A stretch of 60,650 nt of DNA from an uncultured Clostridia bacterium (GCA_946408995.1 CAMJUL010000011.1:1-60650); one strand, 5' to 3'; counted from the stretch's first letter, positions 49,045 to 57,500 are shown. Program-made: numbers and translations. The notes: a model not told the origin generated them from the sequence alone.

Positions 49045-50490
49045 TCAAAGCCCTGCCTCCAGGAGGGCTTCCTTCCTGCGGACCATTTCGTCGGTCCGCT
49101 GGATGTAGTGGTCAATGTCGGACACGTTGGGGGCCCGCAGGATTTTGCCGGTGGCGGTGTTCACCCGTTTGGAGATGCCTCCAGCCCCCAGGGCCAGCAC
49201 GTCCGCGGTCTCCTCCATCATGCCGATGTTGTACAGGCTCTCCCTGCGCGGCAGGGCATACCCCACGTTTTCCAGATTGCCGGCCATGTATTTCTGCCGG
49301 TACAGGTAGTAGGGCCGCATGCCTCTGGATTGGGCCTCCCGGCGCCCAAAGCGGACCATGTCGGCCACCATGGCGCCGTCTGGCAGGCACGCCTCCCAGA
49401 GATGCAGGAGACTGGCGTGCTTGATGCAAAGGGTGTGCACGGTCATGCTCTCCGGGGCGAGGCTGCGGGTCCATTGGAGGGTTTCCAGGAACATGTCCAG
49501 GGTCTCCCCGGGGAGGCCGGCGATCAGGTCCATGTTGATGTCGTCAAAGCCCATCTCCCGGGCAAGACGGTAAGCCTCCTCGGTCTGGGCGACGGTGTGC
49601 CTGCGGCCGATCAGGCGCAGGGTCTCGTCGTGGCCGGTCTGGGGGTTGATGGAGATCCTTTGGATTCCGGCCTCCTTCATGGCCTCGAGCTTGCCCCGGT
49701 CGATGGTATCCGGGCGCCCGGCCTCCACGGTTTTTTCACTGCACCTTTCCAAAAGAGGCTTTAATTCCTCCAGAACCTCCCTGAAGAGGGGCTCCGGCAG
49801 GCTGGTGGGGGTGCCGCCCCCCATGTAAAAGGCCCGGGGGCGCAGATGCCGGGCGTCGACAAGGTCCGTCACGCGGCGGATCTCATACCGGAGGGCATCG
49901 GTATAGGGGCGCAATTGGGCCCCCTTGCCCACTTCCCCGGACAGGAAGGAGCAGTAGGCGCACCGGCTGACACAGAAGGGAATGCCGCAGTACAGGTCGA
50001 TCTCCCCGGCTTGCTGGGCGGACAGGGAGCGCTGGGTCAGCACCGTTTCGGCCAGCAGGGAGGCCTTCTCCCCGGTCACGGAGAATTCCCGCTGCATCTC
50101 CTCCTCCGCTTCCTTCAGGGAAAGCCCCCGGTCCAGGGCCATGTACATCAGCCGGGTGGGCCGGATACCGGTCAGGCTGCCCCAGGGAGGCGTCATGCCG
50201 AAGGCCTGAAGGCACACGTCAAAGACTGCCTGCTTGACAAGGCGCTTGTGCAGGCGCTTTTCCTCCAGGGGGGTCGCCCCGTGCCCGCCCGTCCTTTGGG
50301 CGGTCCACTCCTGGGGCGGAAGGGACAGGCGGACCCGGACGAGCCGTTCAGGCCCGTCCTGCTCGTTATGGGTCAGAACCGCCTCCGGATCCTCCGGGGA
50401 AAGGACGGCATCGGATCCCAGAAAGATCCGGATGACGTCCATGATGTCGTTTGAAAAGGCGGGGCAGGGTGTATCGACACGGAAATGCAT
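49045..50490 (-). CDS. hemZ: HemZ-type radical SAM protein (coproporphyrinogen dehydrogenase-like)
   Basis: The 481-residue radical SAM protein has the cluster motif CGIPFCVSRCAYCSF (C-x3-C-x2-C) after an N-terminal domain of about 165 residues typical of HemZ. YMGGGTPTSL, INPQTGHDETLRLIGRRH and INMDLIAGLPGET follow. HemZ is related to HemN, but its activity on coproporphyrinogen is not firmly established. TGGAGG precedes the ATG at 50490. It lies 18 nt after the metallo-hydrolase gene in the dtd-hydrolase-hemZ order common in Bacillota. Confidence 0.9.
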   Translation of the reverse strand: MHFRVDTPCPAFSNDIMDVIRIFLGSDAVLSPEDPEAVLTHNEQDGPERLVRVRLSLPPQEWTAQRTGGHGATPLEEKRLHKRLVKQAVFDVCLQAFGMTPPWGSLTGIRPTRLMYMALDRGLSLKEAEEEMQREFSVTGEKASLLAETVLTQRSLSAQQAGEIDLYCGIPFCVSRCAYCSFLSGEVGKGAQLRPYTDALRYEIRRVTDLVDARHLRPRAFYMGGGTPTSLPEPLFREVLEELKPLLERCSEKTVEAGRPDTIDRGKLEAMKEAGIQRISINPQTGHDETLRLIGRRHTVAQTEEAYRLAREMGFDDINMDLIAGLPGETLDMFLETLQWTRSLAPESMTVHTLCIKHASLLHLWEACLPDGAMVADMVRFGRREAQSRGMRPYYLYRQKYMAGNLENVGYALPRRESLYNIGMMEETADVLALGAGGISKRVNTATGKILRAPNVSDIDHYIQRTDEMVRRKEALLEAGL

Positions 50491-50508
50491 GGGACCTCCA
50501 AAATGATG

Positions 50509-51132
50509 TCAGACAGGACTTTCGCTCGGCCAGGGCAGGCCCCAGAAACGCCTTTCGGCGGCCAGGGTGGTCTTCTCCCCATGGCCGGGGAAGACCTCGG
50601 CGTCCGCTTCCAGGGTCAAAAGGGTGCGGATGGACCGAAACAGGGCGGCCTCGTCCCCGCCGGGCAGGTCGGTCCGCCCATAGCCGCGGAAAAACAGCGT
50701 GTCTCCGCAGAAAAGGCGCTGTCCGATCCGGTAGGTGACTCCGCCCGGGGTATGGCCGGGACAGGCGAGGACCTGTACGGGCACGGAAAACCCCTCAAAG
50801 CGCAGCGCTTCGCCGCCGTGGAGCAGGCGGGGTTCACAAAGGTGCGTACTCCTGTCGCCGGTCAGGAACCCGGCGCTGAGGGTGGGATTCCGCAGCATGG
50901 GCGCGTCCGACGCGCCCAGATACACCGGGCAGTCCCCAAAGAGATCCAGGGCGCCGGTATGGTCAAAATGTCCGTGGGTCAGCAGGACGGCGCGGACAAG
51001 GCGGCCGTCCAGGGCGGAAAGGATCTTCTCCCCGTCCCCGCCCGGATCGATGACCAGGACGCTCCGGGGATCCAGGTCCCCGGGCACAAGATAGCACTGG
51101 GTGGCAAGCATGCCAACGGTCAGGCGTTCCAT
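50509..51132 (-). CDS. MBL-fold metallo-hydrolase, glyoxalase II-like
   Basis: The 207-residue metallo-beta-lactamase-fold enzyme shows THGHFDHTGA for the di-metal site, the later PGHTPGG and GDTLF motifs, and a final FPGHGEKT histidine. The small size fits the hydroxyacylglutathione-hydrolase-like group found beside dtd in Bacillota, but the substrate is not known. GGAGGGACC precedes the ATG at 51132, 10 nt after the dtd stop codon. Confidence 0.9.
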   Translation of the reverse strand: MERLTVGMLATQCYLVPGDLDPRSVLVIDPGGDGEKILSALDGRLVRAVLLTHGHFDHTGALDLFGDCPVYLGASDAPMLRNPTLSAGFLTGDRSTHLCEPRLLHGGEALRFEGFSVPVQVLACPGHTPGGVTYRIGQRLFCGDTLFFRGYGRTDLPGGDEAALFRSIRTLLTLEADAEVFPGHGEKTTLAAERRFWGLPWPSESPV

Positions 51133-51142
51133 GGTCCCTCCG

Positions 51143-51592
51143 TCAGAAGGTTTTGCGGGAATCCAGCAGCAAGGTCACGGGGCCGTCGTTGACCAGGGAG
51201 ACGGCCATATGGGTGCGGAACACCCCTTTTTCAACCGGGACACCGGCATTTTCCATCTCAAGGCAGGTCTTTTCGTACAGACGGTCCGCTTCCTCCGGCC
51301 GCTCGGCCCGGATATAGGCGGGACGGTTCTGGCCCCGGGCATCCCCCAGAAGGGTGAACTGGCTGACGCACAGCACGCTGCCGCCCACGTCCCGGACGCT
51401 CAGGTTCATTTTGCCGTTTTCGTCGTCGAAGATCCGCAGCTTGCAGATCTTGGCGGCCATGTACTGGGCGTCCCGGTCCGTGTCCCCGGTCTCCACCCCC
51501 AAAAGGACCAGAAGCCCCGCGCCGATCCGCCCGCTTTCCACCCCGCCGCTGGTGACGCTGGCCTGGGTGACCCGCTGAACTACCGCTCTCAT
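51143..51592 (-). CDS. dtd: D-aminoacyl-tRNA deacylase
   Basis: The 149-residue protein begins MRAVVQRVTQASV and carries the catalytic SQFTL motif and the C-terminal NDGPVT motif that enforces D-specificity. It removes D-amino acids mischarged on tRNA. The downstream hydrolase and hemZ are its usual partners; the relA gene that often precedes dtd is replaced here by prfA 39 nt upstream. The gap to prfA contains the perfect palindrome GCCGCCCCCGGGGGCGGC (51607-51624) just before the ribosome site. Confidence 0.95.
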   Translation of the reverse strand: MRAVVQRVTQASVTSGGVESGRIGAGLLVLLGVETGDTDRDAQYMAAKICKLRIFDDENGKMNLSVRDVGGSVLCVSQFTLLGDARGQNRPAYIRAERPEEADRLYEKTCLEMENAGVPVEKGVFRTHMAVSLVNDGPVTLLLDSRKTF

Positions 51593-51606
51593 GTTTCCTT
51601 CTTTCC

Positions 51607-51624
51607 GCCGCCCCCGGGGGCGGC
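51607..51624. promoter_or_regulatory. Perfect 18-bp palindromic hairpin between prfA and dtd
   Basis: GCCGCCCCCGGGGGCGGC is fully self-complementary and lies between the prfA stop codon and the dtd ribosome site. There is no T-run, so it is not a classic terminator. It may act as an mRNA processing or stability element. Confidence 0.55.
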
Positions 51625-51631
51625 AAAGGCC

Positions 51632-52699
51632 TTACAGGGCGCTGAGGGCCCTGAGTTTTTCCTCCTGTTCCTTCATGAACAGGGCGTCGATGATCTCGTC
51701 CAGATCCCCGTCCAGAACGGCTTCCAGTTTGTACAGGGTCAGGTTGACCCGGTGGTCCGTGACCCGGCCCTGGGGGAAATTGTAAGTGCGGATGCGCTCG
51801 TTCCTTTCCCCGCTGCCGACCTGGCTGCGCCGGTCCTGGGCGTAGGAGGCGTCCTTCTGCCCCTGGAGCAGGTCATACAGGCGGCTGCGCAGCACCCGGA
51901 AGGCCTTTTCCTTGTTTTTCAGCTGGCTCTTTTCATCCTGGCAGGTGACCACCAGGCCCGTGGGAAGATGGGTGAGACGGACGGCGGAATCGGTCCGGTT
52001 GATATACTGTCCGCCGTGGCCGCTGGCCCGGTAGGTATCGATGCGTACGTCCTCCGGGCGGATCTCGGCGTCCACCTCCTCGGCTTCCGGAAGCACCGCG
52101 ACGGTGGCGGTGGAGGTATGGATGCGCCCACCGGCCTCGGTGATGGGCACCCGCTGGATGCGGTGAACGCCGCTTTCGAATTTCAGCCGGCTGAAGGCCC
52201 CGGCGCCGGAGATCATGACCACGGCCTCCTTGACCCCGCCCAGCTCCGTATCGGAAACGCTCAGCGGTTCAAAACGCATGCGGGACCGTTCGGCGTAGCG
52301 CTGGTACATTCTCAGCAGCAGGGCGGCGAACAGGGCGGCTTCCTCGCCCCCGGCGGCGGGCCGGACTTCGAGGATCACGTTCCGGCTGTCGTTGGGATCC
52401 CGGGGGATCAGCATCAGCTTCATCTGCATAAGCCGCTCTTCGGTCTCCTGCCGGAGGGCTTTCAGTTCCTCCTCGGCCATTTCCTTCAGGTCCGGATCGG
52501 AGAGCATTTCCTCGGTTTCCAGGCGGCGCTTTTCCAGGGCCTGCCAGGCCTGCCAGGCCTGTACCCGGGGCTCCAGGTCCGTCAATTCCCGAAGGATGGC
52601 CTGGTATTTCTTTACGTCGGCGATGACCTCCGGCTGGGCGGAGGCCACGTTCAATTCCTCATACCGGGCCGCGAAGGCTTCAAAGGCACTTTCAATCAT
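51632..52699 (-). CDS. prfA: Peptide chain release factor 1
   Basis: The 355-residue factor has the tripeptide PIT (in QRVPITEAGGR), matching the RF1 P-x-T anticodon that reads UAA/UAG, and the GGQ catalytic loop. The loop reads SGHGGQYINRTDS instead of the usual SGAGGQHVN. The ATG at 52699 gives the normal MIESAFEAFAARYEELN start; the frame upstream lies within prmC. It overlaps prmC by 8 nt; PrmC methylates the GGQ glutamine of this factor. Confidence 0.96.
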   Translation of the reverse strand: MIESAFEAFAARYEELNVASAQPEVIADVKKYQAILRELTDLEPRVQAWQAWQALEKRRLETEEMLSDPDLKEMAEEELKALRQETEERLMQMKLMLIPRDPNDSRNVILEVRPAAGGEEAALFAALLLRMYQRYAERSRMRFEPLSVSDTELGGVKEAVVMISGAGAFSRLKFESGVHRIQRVPITEAGGRIHTSTATVAVLPEAEEVDAEIRPEDVRIDTYRASGHGGQYINRTDSAVRLTHLPTGLVVTCQDEKSQLKNKEKAFRVLRSRLYDLLQGQKDASYAQDRRSQVGSGERNERIRTYNFPQGRVTDHRVNLTLYKLEAVLDGDLDEIIDALFMKEQEEKLRALSAL

Positions 52700-53534
52700 G
52701 ATAACCCTTTCCAAGCACCCCTCTGGGGTGTCCGTTGAGATCCCTGAAGGGAAGGACCCGGTCGAACCGGCCCTCCATGAGGCCCGCGAGCGCGGCGGTC
52801 TGACCGTCTCCGCATTCCAGGCACAGGCTTCCGCCGGTCCGGAGGCGGCCGGGCAGCCCAAGAAGGATCCGGCGGTAAAAGACCAGGCCGTCCGGGCCGC
52901 CCTTCAGGGCGGAGGCGGGCTCAAAGAGGACCTCGGCCTGCAGATGCTTGATCTCCGCATCCGGGATGTAGGGCGGGTTGGAAACCACCAGGTCAAAGAC
53001 GAGGCCGGGGGGAAGCGCGTCCCAGAGATCGCCCTGGAAAAACGTCACCTCCAGCCCGTTTTGCCGGGCATTGAGACGGGCGTAGGAGAGCGCTTCCCAG
53101 GACAGGTCGGTCGCGGTGACGCTGCACAGGGGCCGCTCCTTGCATAGGACCAGCGCCAGGGCGCCGGAACCGGTGCACAGGTCCAGAACGGCGCTGGGAC
53201 GGTCCCTGTCAAGCACCGACAAGGCCTGAAGACAGACGCTTTCCGTATCCGCGCGGGGGATCAGGACCCCTTTTCCCACCCGGAGGGGCAGGGAAAAAAA
53301 CCAGGCCTCTCCCAGAACGTACTGCAGGGGCTCCCTGGACAGACGCCGCCGGATGAGGCCGCGGGCCGTTTCCTCCTCCGCCGACGTGAGGGGACGGTCC
53401 TTCCGGAGAAGCAAGTTCAGCCGAGGCTCATGAAGAGCCTCGGCCAGGATCAGTTCGGCGTCCAGTTTCGGGTCGGGGATACCGGCGGCCCGGAAGGCCT
53501 GCTCGGTGTCCCGGAGGATCTGCCCCAGGATCAT
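52692..53534 (-). CDS. prmC: Release factor glutamine methyltransferase
   Basis: The 280-residue SAM-dependent enzyme methylates the GGQ glutamine of release factors. Residues 1-80 form the helical N-domain (LAEALHEPRLNLLLRKD). The catalytic domain shows LDLCTGSGALAL for SAM and VVSNPPYIP as the substrate loop. It overlaps the upstream DUF1385 gene by 4 nt and prfA by 8 nt; the DUF1385-prmC-prfA order is frequent in Clostridia. Confidence 0.95.
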   Translation of the reverse strand: MILGQILRDTEQAFRAAGIPDPKLDAELILAEALHEPRLNLLLRKDRPLTSAEEETARGLIRRRLSREPLQYVLGEAWFFSLPLRVGKGVLIPRADTESVCLQALSVLDRDRPSAVLDLCTGSGALALVLCKERPLCSVTATDLSWEALSYARLNARQNGLEVTFFQGDLWDALPPGLVFDLVVSNPPYIPDAEIKHLQAEVLFEPASALKGGPDGLVFYRRILLGLPGRLRTGGSLCLECGDGQTAALAGLMEGRFDRVLPFRDLNGHPRGVLGKGYHD

Positions 53535-54577
53535 GCGGCGTTCCGGACATAGCCGGTCAGGCTGTCCACCTGCTGGGGGGTCAGCACGACCCAGCCCTCC
53601 GGAGTGGTTTCCCCCTCGGGAAGGTCCGTCAGGGCGGTCTTCATGGAAACGATGGCCACCTGAAGCATGTCGTCGGTGGGGGGCTGGGTGGTGAGGCGCT
53701 GCAATTGCAGCCCCGGCCAGCGGAGGATGCGGGAGATCTTCCCGTCGTGATGGGCCAGGCCCTTGAGGGTCTCATAGCTGATGCCGGCTACGCAGGGCAA
53801 AAGCAGGATGCGGCTGAGCACCCGGAGGAAATAATGGTCCCCCAGGTTGAAGCCGGTCAGCATCAGCACCAGCACATCGATGACGGAGTAGAACAGAATG
53901 GACAGAAAGAAGGTGATAAACAGGAAACTGGTGCCGCACCGGGGATGCAGGCGGCTGAAGGTACGGGCGTTTTCGGGGGTCAGGGGGCGGCCCGCCTCCT
54001 GGCAGTAGACCGTTTTGTGCTCGCTGCCGTGGTACTGGAAGGTCCTGTGCATGTCGGGGATCTTGCCGGCAAAATAGATGTACGCCACCAGGATCAGAAT
54101 CCTCAGCAGGCCGGAGAACAGGTTCTTGACAAGCAGCATGCCGTTGGAGCCGTTCTTGGGGAAGAGACTGATGACGGCGTTGGGCAGAAGCACGAACAGG
54201 CCCAGGCTCAGGGCTACGGCCATCACCATGGCTACGCCCATGACGATTTTGTCGATGGATTTGCCAAAGGTTTTGCTGAGCCATTTCTCGAATTTGGTGG
54301 GTTCCTCATTCTCAAGGCCCAGCATATTGGTGGCATCGGTGAGCACCCGCATGCCCATGCCCAGCATTTGGACCATGTTGACGGAGCCGCGGATGAAGGG
54401 AAGCCCCATCCACGCGTGCTTTTTCGCGGGGGATTCGTAGGTCTCGCGCTTGACGACCACGTCGCCGTTTTCCCTGCGGACGGCCACCGCGATGGCCTCC
54501 GGGCTTTTCATCATGACGCCTTCAAGGACGGCCTGACCGCCGATGTCGGCGCGGGGGCAGGAAAAAGGTTCACTCAT
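53531..54577 (-). CDS. DUF1385 membrane protein (YqhQ-like)
   Basis: The 348-residue protein has the family motif GGQAVLEGVMMKSPEAIAVAVR at the N-terminus, the conserved HGSEHKTVYC and LHPRCGTSFLFI segments, and four membrane helices (about 112-135, 150-170, 213-240, 245-265). The function of DUF1385 proteins is unknown. The ATG at 54577 lacks a strong ribosome site (AAAGAACG). It is the first gene of the prmC-prfA-dtd-hemZ run and follows the rpmE terminator, so a promoter is expected at 54600-54670, but I see no convincing hexamers. Confidence 0.9.
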   Translation of the reverse strand: MSEPFSCPRADIGGQAVLEGVMMKSPEAIAVAVRRENGDVVVKRETYESPAKKHAWMGLPFIRGSVNMVQMLGMGMRVLTDATNMLGLENEEPTKFEKWLSKTFGKSIDKIVMGVAMVMAVALSLGLFVLLPNAVISLFPKNGSNGMLLVKNLFSGLLRILILVAYIYFAGKIPDMHRTFQYHGSEHKTVYCQEAGRPLTPENARTFSRLHPRCGTSFLFITFFLSILFYSVIDVLVLMLTGFNLGDHYFLRVLSRILLLPCVAGISYETLKGLAHHDGKISRILRWPGLQLQRLTTQPPTDDMLQVAIVSMKTALTDLPEGETTPEGWVVLTPQQVDSLTGYVRNAA

Positions 54578-54670
54578 AGACGTTCTTTACACGCTTGCGC
54601 GCGGTTGCTCCTCTCTGTAAGGATCGTTCCTGTCTGCCGGGGCAGGACAGGGCTTTGGAAAGGGGGGATA

Positions 54671-54702
54671 AAAAAACAGCATGGCGCTCCGCCATGCTGT
54701 TT
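54671..54702 (-). terminator. Terminator of rpmE
   Basis: On the minus strand, CAGCATGGCG pairs with CGCCATGCTG (54699-54690 with 54686-54677) around a 3-nt loop, extended by A-T pairs, followed by a run of six or more T residues. Confidence 0.92.
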
Positions 54703-54709
54703 GGGCCTC

Positions 54710-54907
54710 TTACATGCCAAAGCGCTTTTTGAAGCGATCGACGCGGCCGCCGGTTTCTACGGTCTTCTGCTTGCCGGTGTAAAAAGGATGGCACTGGGAG
54801 CAGATTTCAACCTTCAGTTCGGGCTTGATCGAACCGGTCTCGAACGTCGCACCGCACACGCAGCGCACGATGGATTTGCCATACTTGGGATGGATCTTCT
54901 CTTTCAT
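54710..54907 (-). CDS. rpmE: 50S ribosomal protein L31, zinc-binding type
   Basis: The 65-residue protein starts at the ATG at 54907 behind AAAGGTGATT, giving the standard [11 protein letters not shown]-terminus. The zinc ligands are C16-x-C18 and C36-x-x-C39, so this is the zinc-containing (C+) form. It is monocistronic, with its own promoter and terminator. The 95-nt leader consists largely of two tandem imperfect hairpins (54937-55002), a likely autoregulatory or stability element. Confidence 0.96.
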   Translation of the reverse strand: MKEKIHPKYGKSIVRCVCGATFETGSIKPELKVEICSQCHPFYTGKQKTVETGGRVDRFKKRFGM

Positions 54908-54936
54908 GATAATCACCTTTCTTGCGCATGCAGATG

Positions 54937-55002
54937 GCGGATTCATAGATGCCGTTTCCATGAGCCGCGCGGATTCATAAATGCTTCTCAATTATGAGCC
55001 GC
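54937..55002 (-). repeat. Two adjacent imperfect repeats, each a hairpin, in the rpmE leader
   Basis: On the + strand, unit 1 (54937-54968) and unit 2 (54969-55002) both run from GCGGATTCATA to ATGAGCCGC and abut exactly. Within each unit the two ends are nearly self-complementary (GCGG with CCGC, TCAT with ATGA). The transcript from the promoter at 55009 would begin right at this structure. Confidence 0.75.
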
Positions 55003-55008
55003 TTTGTC

Positions 55009-55037
55009 AGTATAGCATGGTTCGGGAAGAAATGCAA
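55009..55037 (-). promoter_or_regulatory. Promoter of rpmE
   Basis: On the minus strand, TTGCAT (55037-55032), a 17-bp spacer and TATACT (55014-55009). The predicted start site is at the edge of the tandem hairpins. No Zur-like palindrome is evident. Confidence 0.75.
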
Positions 55038-55065
55038 GGCGTTTTGCGGCGGAAAAAAGCCAAAC

Positions 55066-55656
55066 TCAAAAAAACTTGTTGATGATGGTGGTCAGGACCC
55101 AGGCGCCGCATACGATGGCCGCAAGAATGGTCACCTGTCGCAGGGTGCCGCCCCATTTTTCATTGCCCCTGGCCTTTTTGGCCTCGGCCTTTTTGACTTC
55201 GGCCAGGACGTTTTCCGCGCGCTTGAGCCGCTCCTCCGCCTTGTCCAGCCGCTCTTCCAGGGGCTGGGTCCGGTCCTTGATCTGCCCGGAAAGGTCCCTG
55301 AGTGCGTCGCGCTGCTCGTGCAGGTCCTCCTCAACATCGTCCAGGCGCTGATGAAGACGCTCCTCGCTCTCGGTCTGACGGGCCTCCAGACGGGCGCAGC
55401 GCTCGTTGAGGCGGTCCTGATCCTGGCTGAGGCCTTCGGCCACCAGGGTCATCTCGCTGGTGAATTCCTCCATCAGGGCCCCCAGGTCCTGGTTTTTGCC
55501 GCCGCCAAAGGCGCTGCCGAAGAAATCCCCGACGGATTTGATCAGGCTGCTTTTGCCCTGGGGACGCACTTCCTGGGGCTGGACGGGGGTCAGGTCCAGC
55601 TTCCGTTCCTCGCTCTGGGAGAGGTCGGTTTCCCTGGGATGGTTTTCGTTGCTCAT
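55066..55656 (-). CDS. Tail-anchored coiled-coil protein, function unknown
   Basis: The 196-residue product starts at the ATG at 55656 behind GGAAAGGAGA. A polar N-terminus is followed by IKSVGDFFGSAFGGGKNQDL, a long charged coiled coil (about 60-155, with Glu/Arg/Leu heptads), and a single C-terminal membrane helix (about 172-194, VTILAAIVCGAWVLTTIINKF). The protein would be held by its tail with the coil in the cytoplasm. It lies 43 nt after cca in the same direction. No known family was recognised. Only weak terminator-like DNA follows before the rpmE promoter. Confidence 0.83.
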   Translation of the reverse strand: MSNENHPRETDLSQSEERKLDLTPVQPQEVRPQGKSSLIKSVGDFFGSAFGGGKNQDLGALMEEFTSEMTLVAEGLSQDQDRLNERCARLEARQTESEERLHQRLDDVEEDLHEQRDALRDLSGQIKDRTQPLEERLDKAEERLKRAENVLAEVKKAEAKKARGNEKWGGTLRQVTILAAIVCGAWVLTTIINKFF

Positions 55657-55699
55657 GGATCTGTCTCCTTTCCGCGGGCGGAGGGGCCAAATGGGTTCT

Positions 55700-57133
55700 T
55701 TAGTCCCTGGGGGACGATTCTTTCCGCCCGGTTTCTTTGGCCGGCTTGGAGATAAAGGCGGTGACGGTGCTCTCGAAATGCGCCTTGGCCGCCTGCAGAA
55801 GCAGATCGTGGTCGTTGGGGACATGAAAGCGGATCACGGCCTGCAAAAGGTGGTTCAGCGTTTCCCCTACGGCGGGGCCGGAAAGCCCGATGGCCTGCAT
55901 GTCCCGGCCGTTGACGGCCAGCTGGTCCAGCCGCCAGCAGGCGCCGCTGCTTTCCAGACGATCGATCTCGCCGAGAAGTTCCATCCCGCGGTCCGCCTGG
56001 CGGGCGATGAAGGGGGCATGGGCGCCCTGGTCCGCCATGTGAAGACGGATGAGTCCCCGGGCACTTTCCGGTCCGATCTGACTGAGAAGGACCAGCATGT
56101 CCTCCGGGGAGAAGGTTTCATCGTGACGGAGGACCAGCATATGGATCTCCTTGCGCCATTCCGCGTTCATCCCCAGGGAAAGGCAAAGCTTGTCCGCAAG
56201 GGCGGCGCCCTTGACGGGATGACCGTAAAAATGGTCCGTGCCGTTTTCGTCCCGGGTGCGGCAGGCGGGCTTCCCGATATCATGCAGGAGCCCCGCCCAG
56301 CGGAGCAGGGGCTCCGGGGGACAGAGGGCGGCGGTGCGGAGGGAATGTTCCCACACATCCCAGGAGTGGTAGATGCATTCCTGCGGACAGCCCTTCATCG
56401 GCTCAAGCTCCGGCAGGGCCTCAAACAGAAGGTCCGCGAAGTCCAGGCCGACCTTAAGAAGGTCCTTGCCCAGCAGGATGCCGGTGATCTCATGGAAGGC
56501 GCGCTCCCGGCTCAGAAGGGCGATGCCCGCTTTTTTGGCGTGGAGGGCATCGGCGGTGGCCTTTTCGATGTCAAAGCCCAGCCGGGAGGAAAACCGCAGC
56601 GCCCGAAGCAGCCGCAGGGCATCCTCCTCAAACCGGACGGCGGGGTCGCCGACGGTCCGGATCAGGCCGTTTTTCAGGTCCTGAAGGCCTCCAAAGAGGT
56701 CTGTGACCGGCGCCCCCGGGCTCCAGGCCAGGGCATTGACGGTGAAATCCCGCCGCTTCAGGTCCTCCTCCAGGTTTTTCGTAAAAGTGACATGAGAGGG
56801 ATGGCGGGCATCGGCATAATCCCCCTCCCGCCGGAAGGTGGTGATCTCCATCTCCGTATCGTCCTCTGACAGGATCATGGAGCCCAGGGACTCGCAGCTG
56901 CCGTGAAGGCGCTCCTGCCCGAAGACAGCCTTCATTTCATCGGGCGTCGCATCGGTGGCGATGTCCCAATCCAGCGGTTGGCCGTTCAAAAGAAGATCCC
57001 GGATACAGCCGCCCACAAGACAGGCCTTAAAGCCTGCGTCCTGCAGGGAAAACAGCGCGTGCCGGACCGGCTGGGGGAGCGGGAAGTCCGCCGGGGTCTG
57101 AGGCGAGGCAAGAAGATGATCAAGGTCGGACAA
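55700..57133 (-). CDS. cca: CCA tRNA nucleotidyltransferase
   Basis: The 477-residue class II nucleotidyltransferase has LVGGCIRDLLL, the catalytic D-x-D in LDWDIAT, the RRDFTVNAL motif and a template segment EEDALRLLRALRFSSRLGF. An HD domain follows (LLHDIGKP, about residue 285), so it is the long HD-containing type. It builds or repairs the 3' CCA of tRNAs. The start codon appears to be TTG at 57133, with GGAGG 10 nt upstream. The promoter is at 57197-57225. The tRNA-Leu gene lies divergently upstream. Confidence 0.93.
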   Translation of the reverse strand: MSDLDHLLASPQTPADFPLPQPVRHALFSLQDAGFKACLVGGCIRDLLLNGQPLDWDIATDATPDEMKAVFGQERLHGSCESLGSMILSEDDTEMEITTFRREGDYADARHPSHVTFTKNLEEDLKRRDFTVNALAWSPGAPVTDLFGGLQDLKNGLIRTVGDPAVRFEEDALRLLRALRFSSRLGFDIEKATADALHAKKAGIALLSRERAFHEITGILLGKDLLKVGLDFADLLFEALPELEPMKGCPQECIYHSWDVWEHSLRTAALCPPEPLLRWAGLLHDIGKPACRTRDENGTDHFYGHPVKGAALADKLCLSLGMNAEWRKEIHMLVLRHDETFSPEDMLVLLSQIGPESARGLIRLHMADQGAHAPFIARQADRGMELLGEIDRLESSGACWRLDQLAVNGRDMQAIGLSGPAVGETLNHLLQAVIRFHVPNDHDLLLQAAKAHFESTVTAFISKPAKETGRKESSPRD

Positions 57134-57196
57134 AGGATTGAAACCTCCGAAAAGAAATGGGACCCAACCGGGAAATCCCAGAGGGCCCCTGTCCCT

Positions 57197-57225
57197 ATCC
57201 TATCCTTTTTGGGCCTTCTTGTCAA
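57197..57225 (-). promoter_or_regulatory. Promoter of the cca operon
   Basis: On the minus strand, TTGACA (57225-57220), a 17-bp spacer and TAGGAT (57202-57197). The leader can pair GGGAC with GTCCC (about 57196-57160), again a hairpin near the 5' end. Confidence 0.7.
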
Positions 57226-57278
57226 TGTGCCGTAAGAGGGGCGGGCAATGGGGGGAGGGCGAAAAACCATCGTCTCCC

Positions 57279-57308
57279 TTGACAAAGGAGCAAACGGCAG
57301 GGTATAAT
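57279..57308 (+). promoter_or_regulatory. Consensus promoter of tRNA-Leu
   Basis: TTGACA (57279-57284), an 18-bp spacer and TATAAT (57303-57308) are both perfect, as expected for a strong stable-RNA promoter. Confidence 0.88.
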
Positions 57309-57320
57309 GGGACCGCTGAT

Positions 57321-57408
57321 GCCGGTGTGATGGAATTGGCAGACGTGACGGACTCAAAATCCGTTGGGCTAATCACCCGTGTCGGTTCGAGTCCGACCAC
57401 CGGCACCA
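57321..57408 (+). tRNA. tRNA-Leu (CAA anticodon), CCA encoded
   Basis: The acceptor stem GCCGGTG (57321-57327) pairs with CACCGGC (57398-57404), followed by A and an encoded CCA (57406-57408). The anticodon arm ACGGA-CTCAAAA-TCCGT gives anticodon CAA (reads UUG). The long variable arm expected of a class II tRNA lies between it and the T-arm GTCGG-TTCGAGT-CCGAC. The D-arm contains TGGAATTGGCAGACG. Confidence 0.96.
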
Positions 57409-57419
57409 TTGTGAACAGG

Positions 57420-57458
57420 GCCGAACTTCAGTCCGCGGGGCTGAAGTCCGGCTTTTTT
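57420..57458 (+). terminator. Terminator of tRNA-Leu
   Basis: GCCGAACTTCAG (57420-57431) pairs with CTGAAGTCCGGC (57441-57452) with one mismatch, followed by six T residues. Confidence 0.9.
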
Positions 57459-57500
57459 CGTGTGCGGGCCCGATCGTTGGGGAAAAAGGAGGACCATAGA

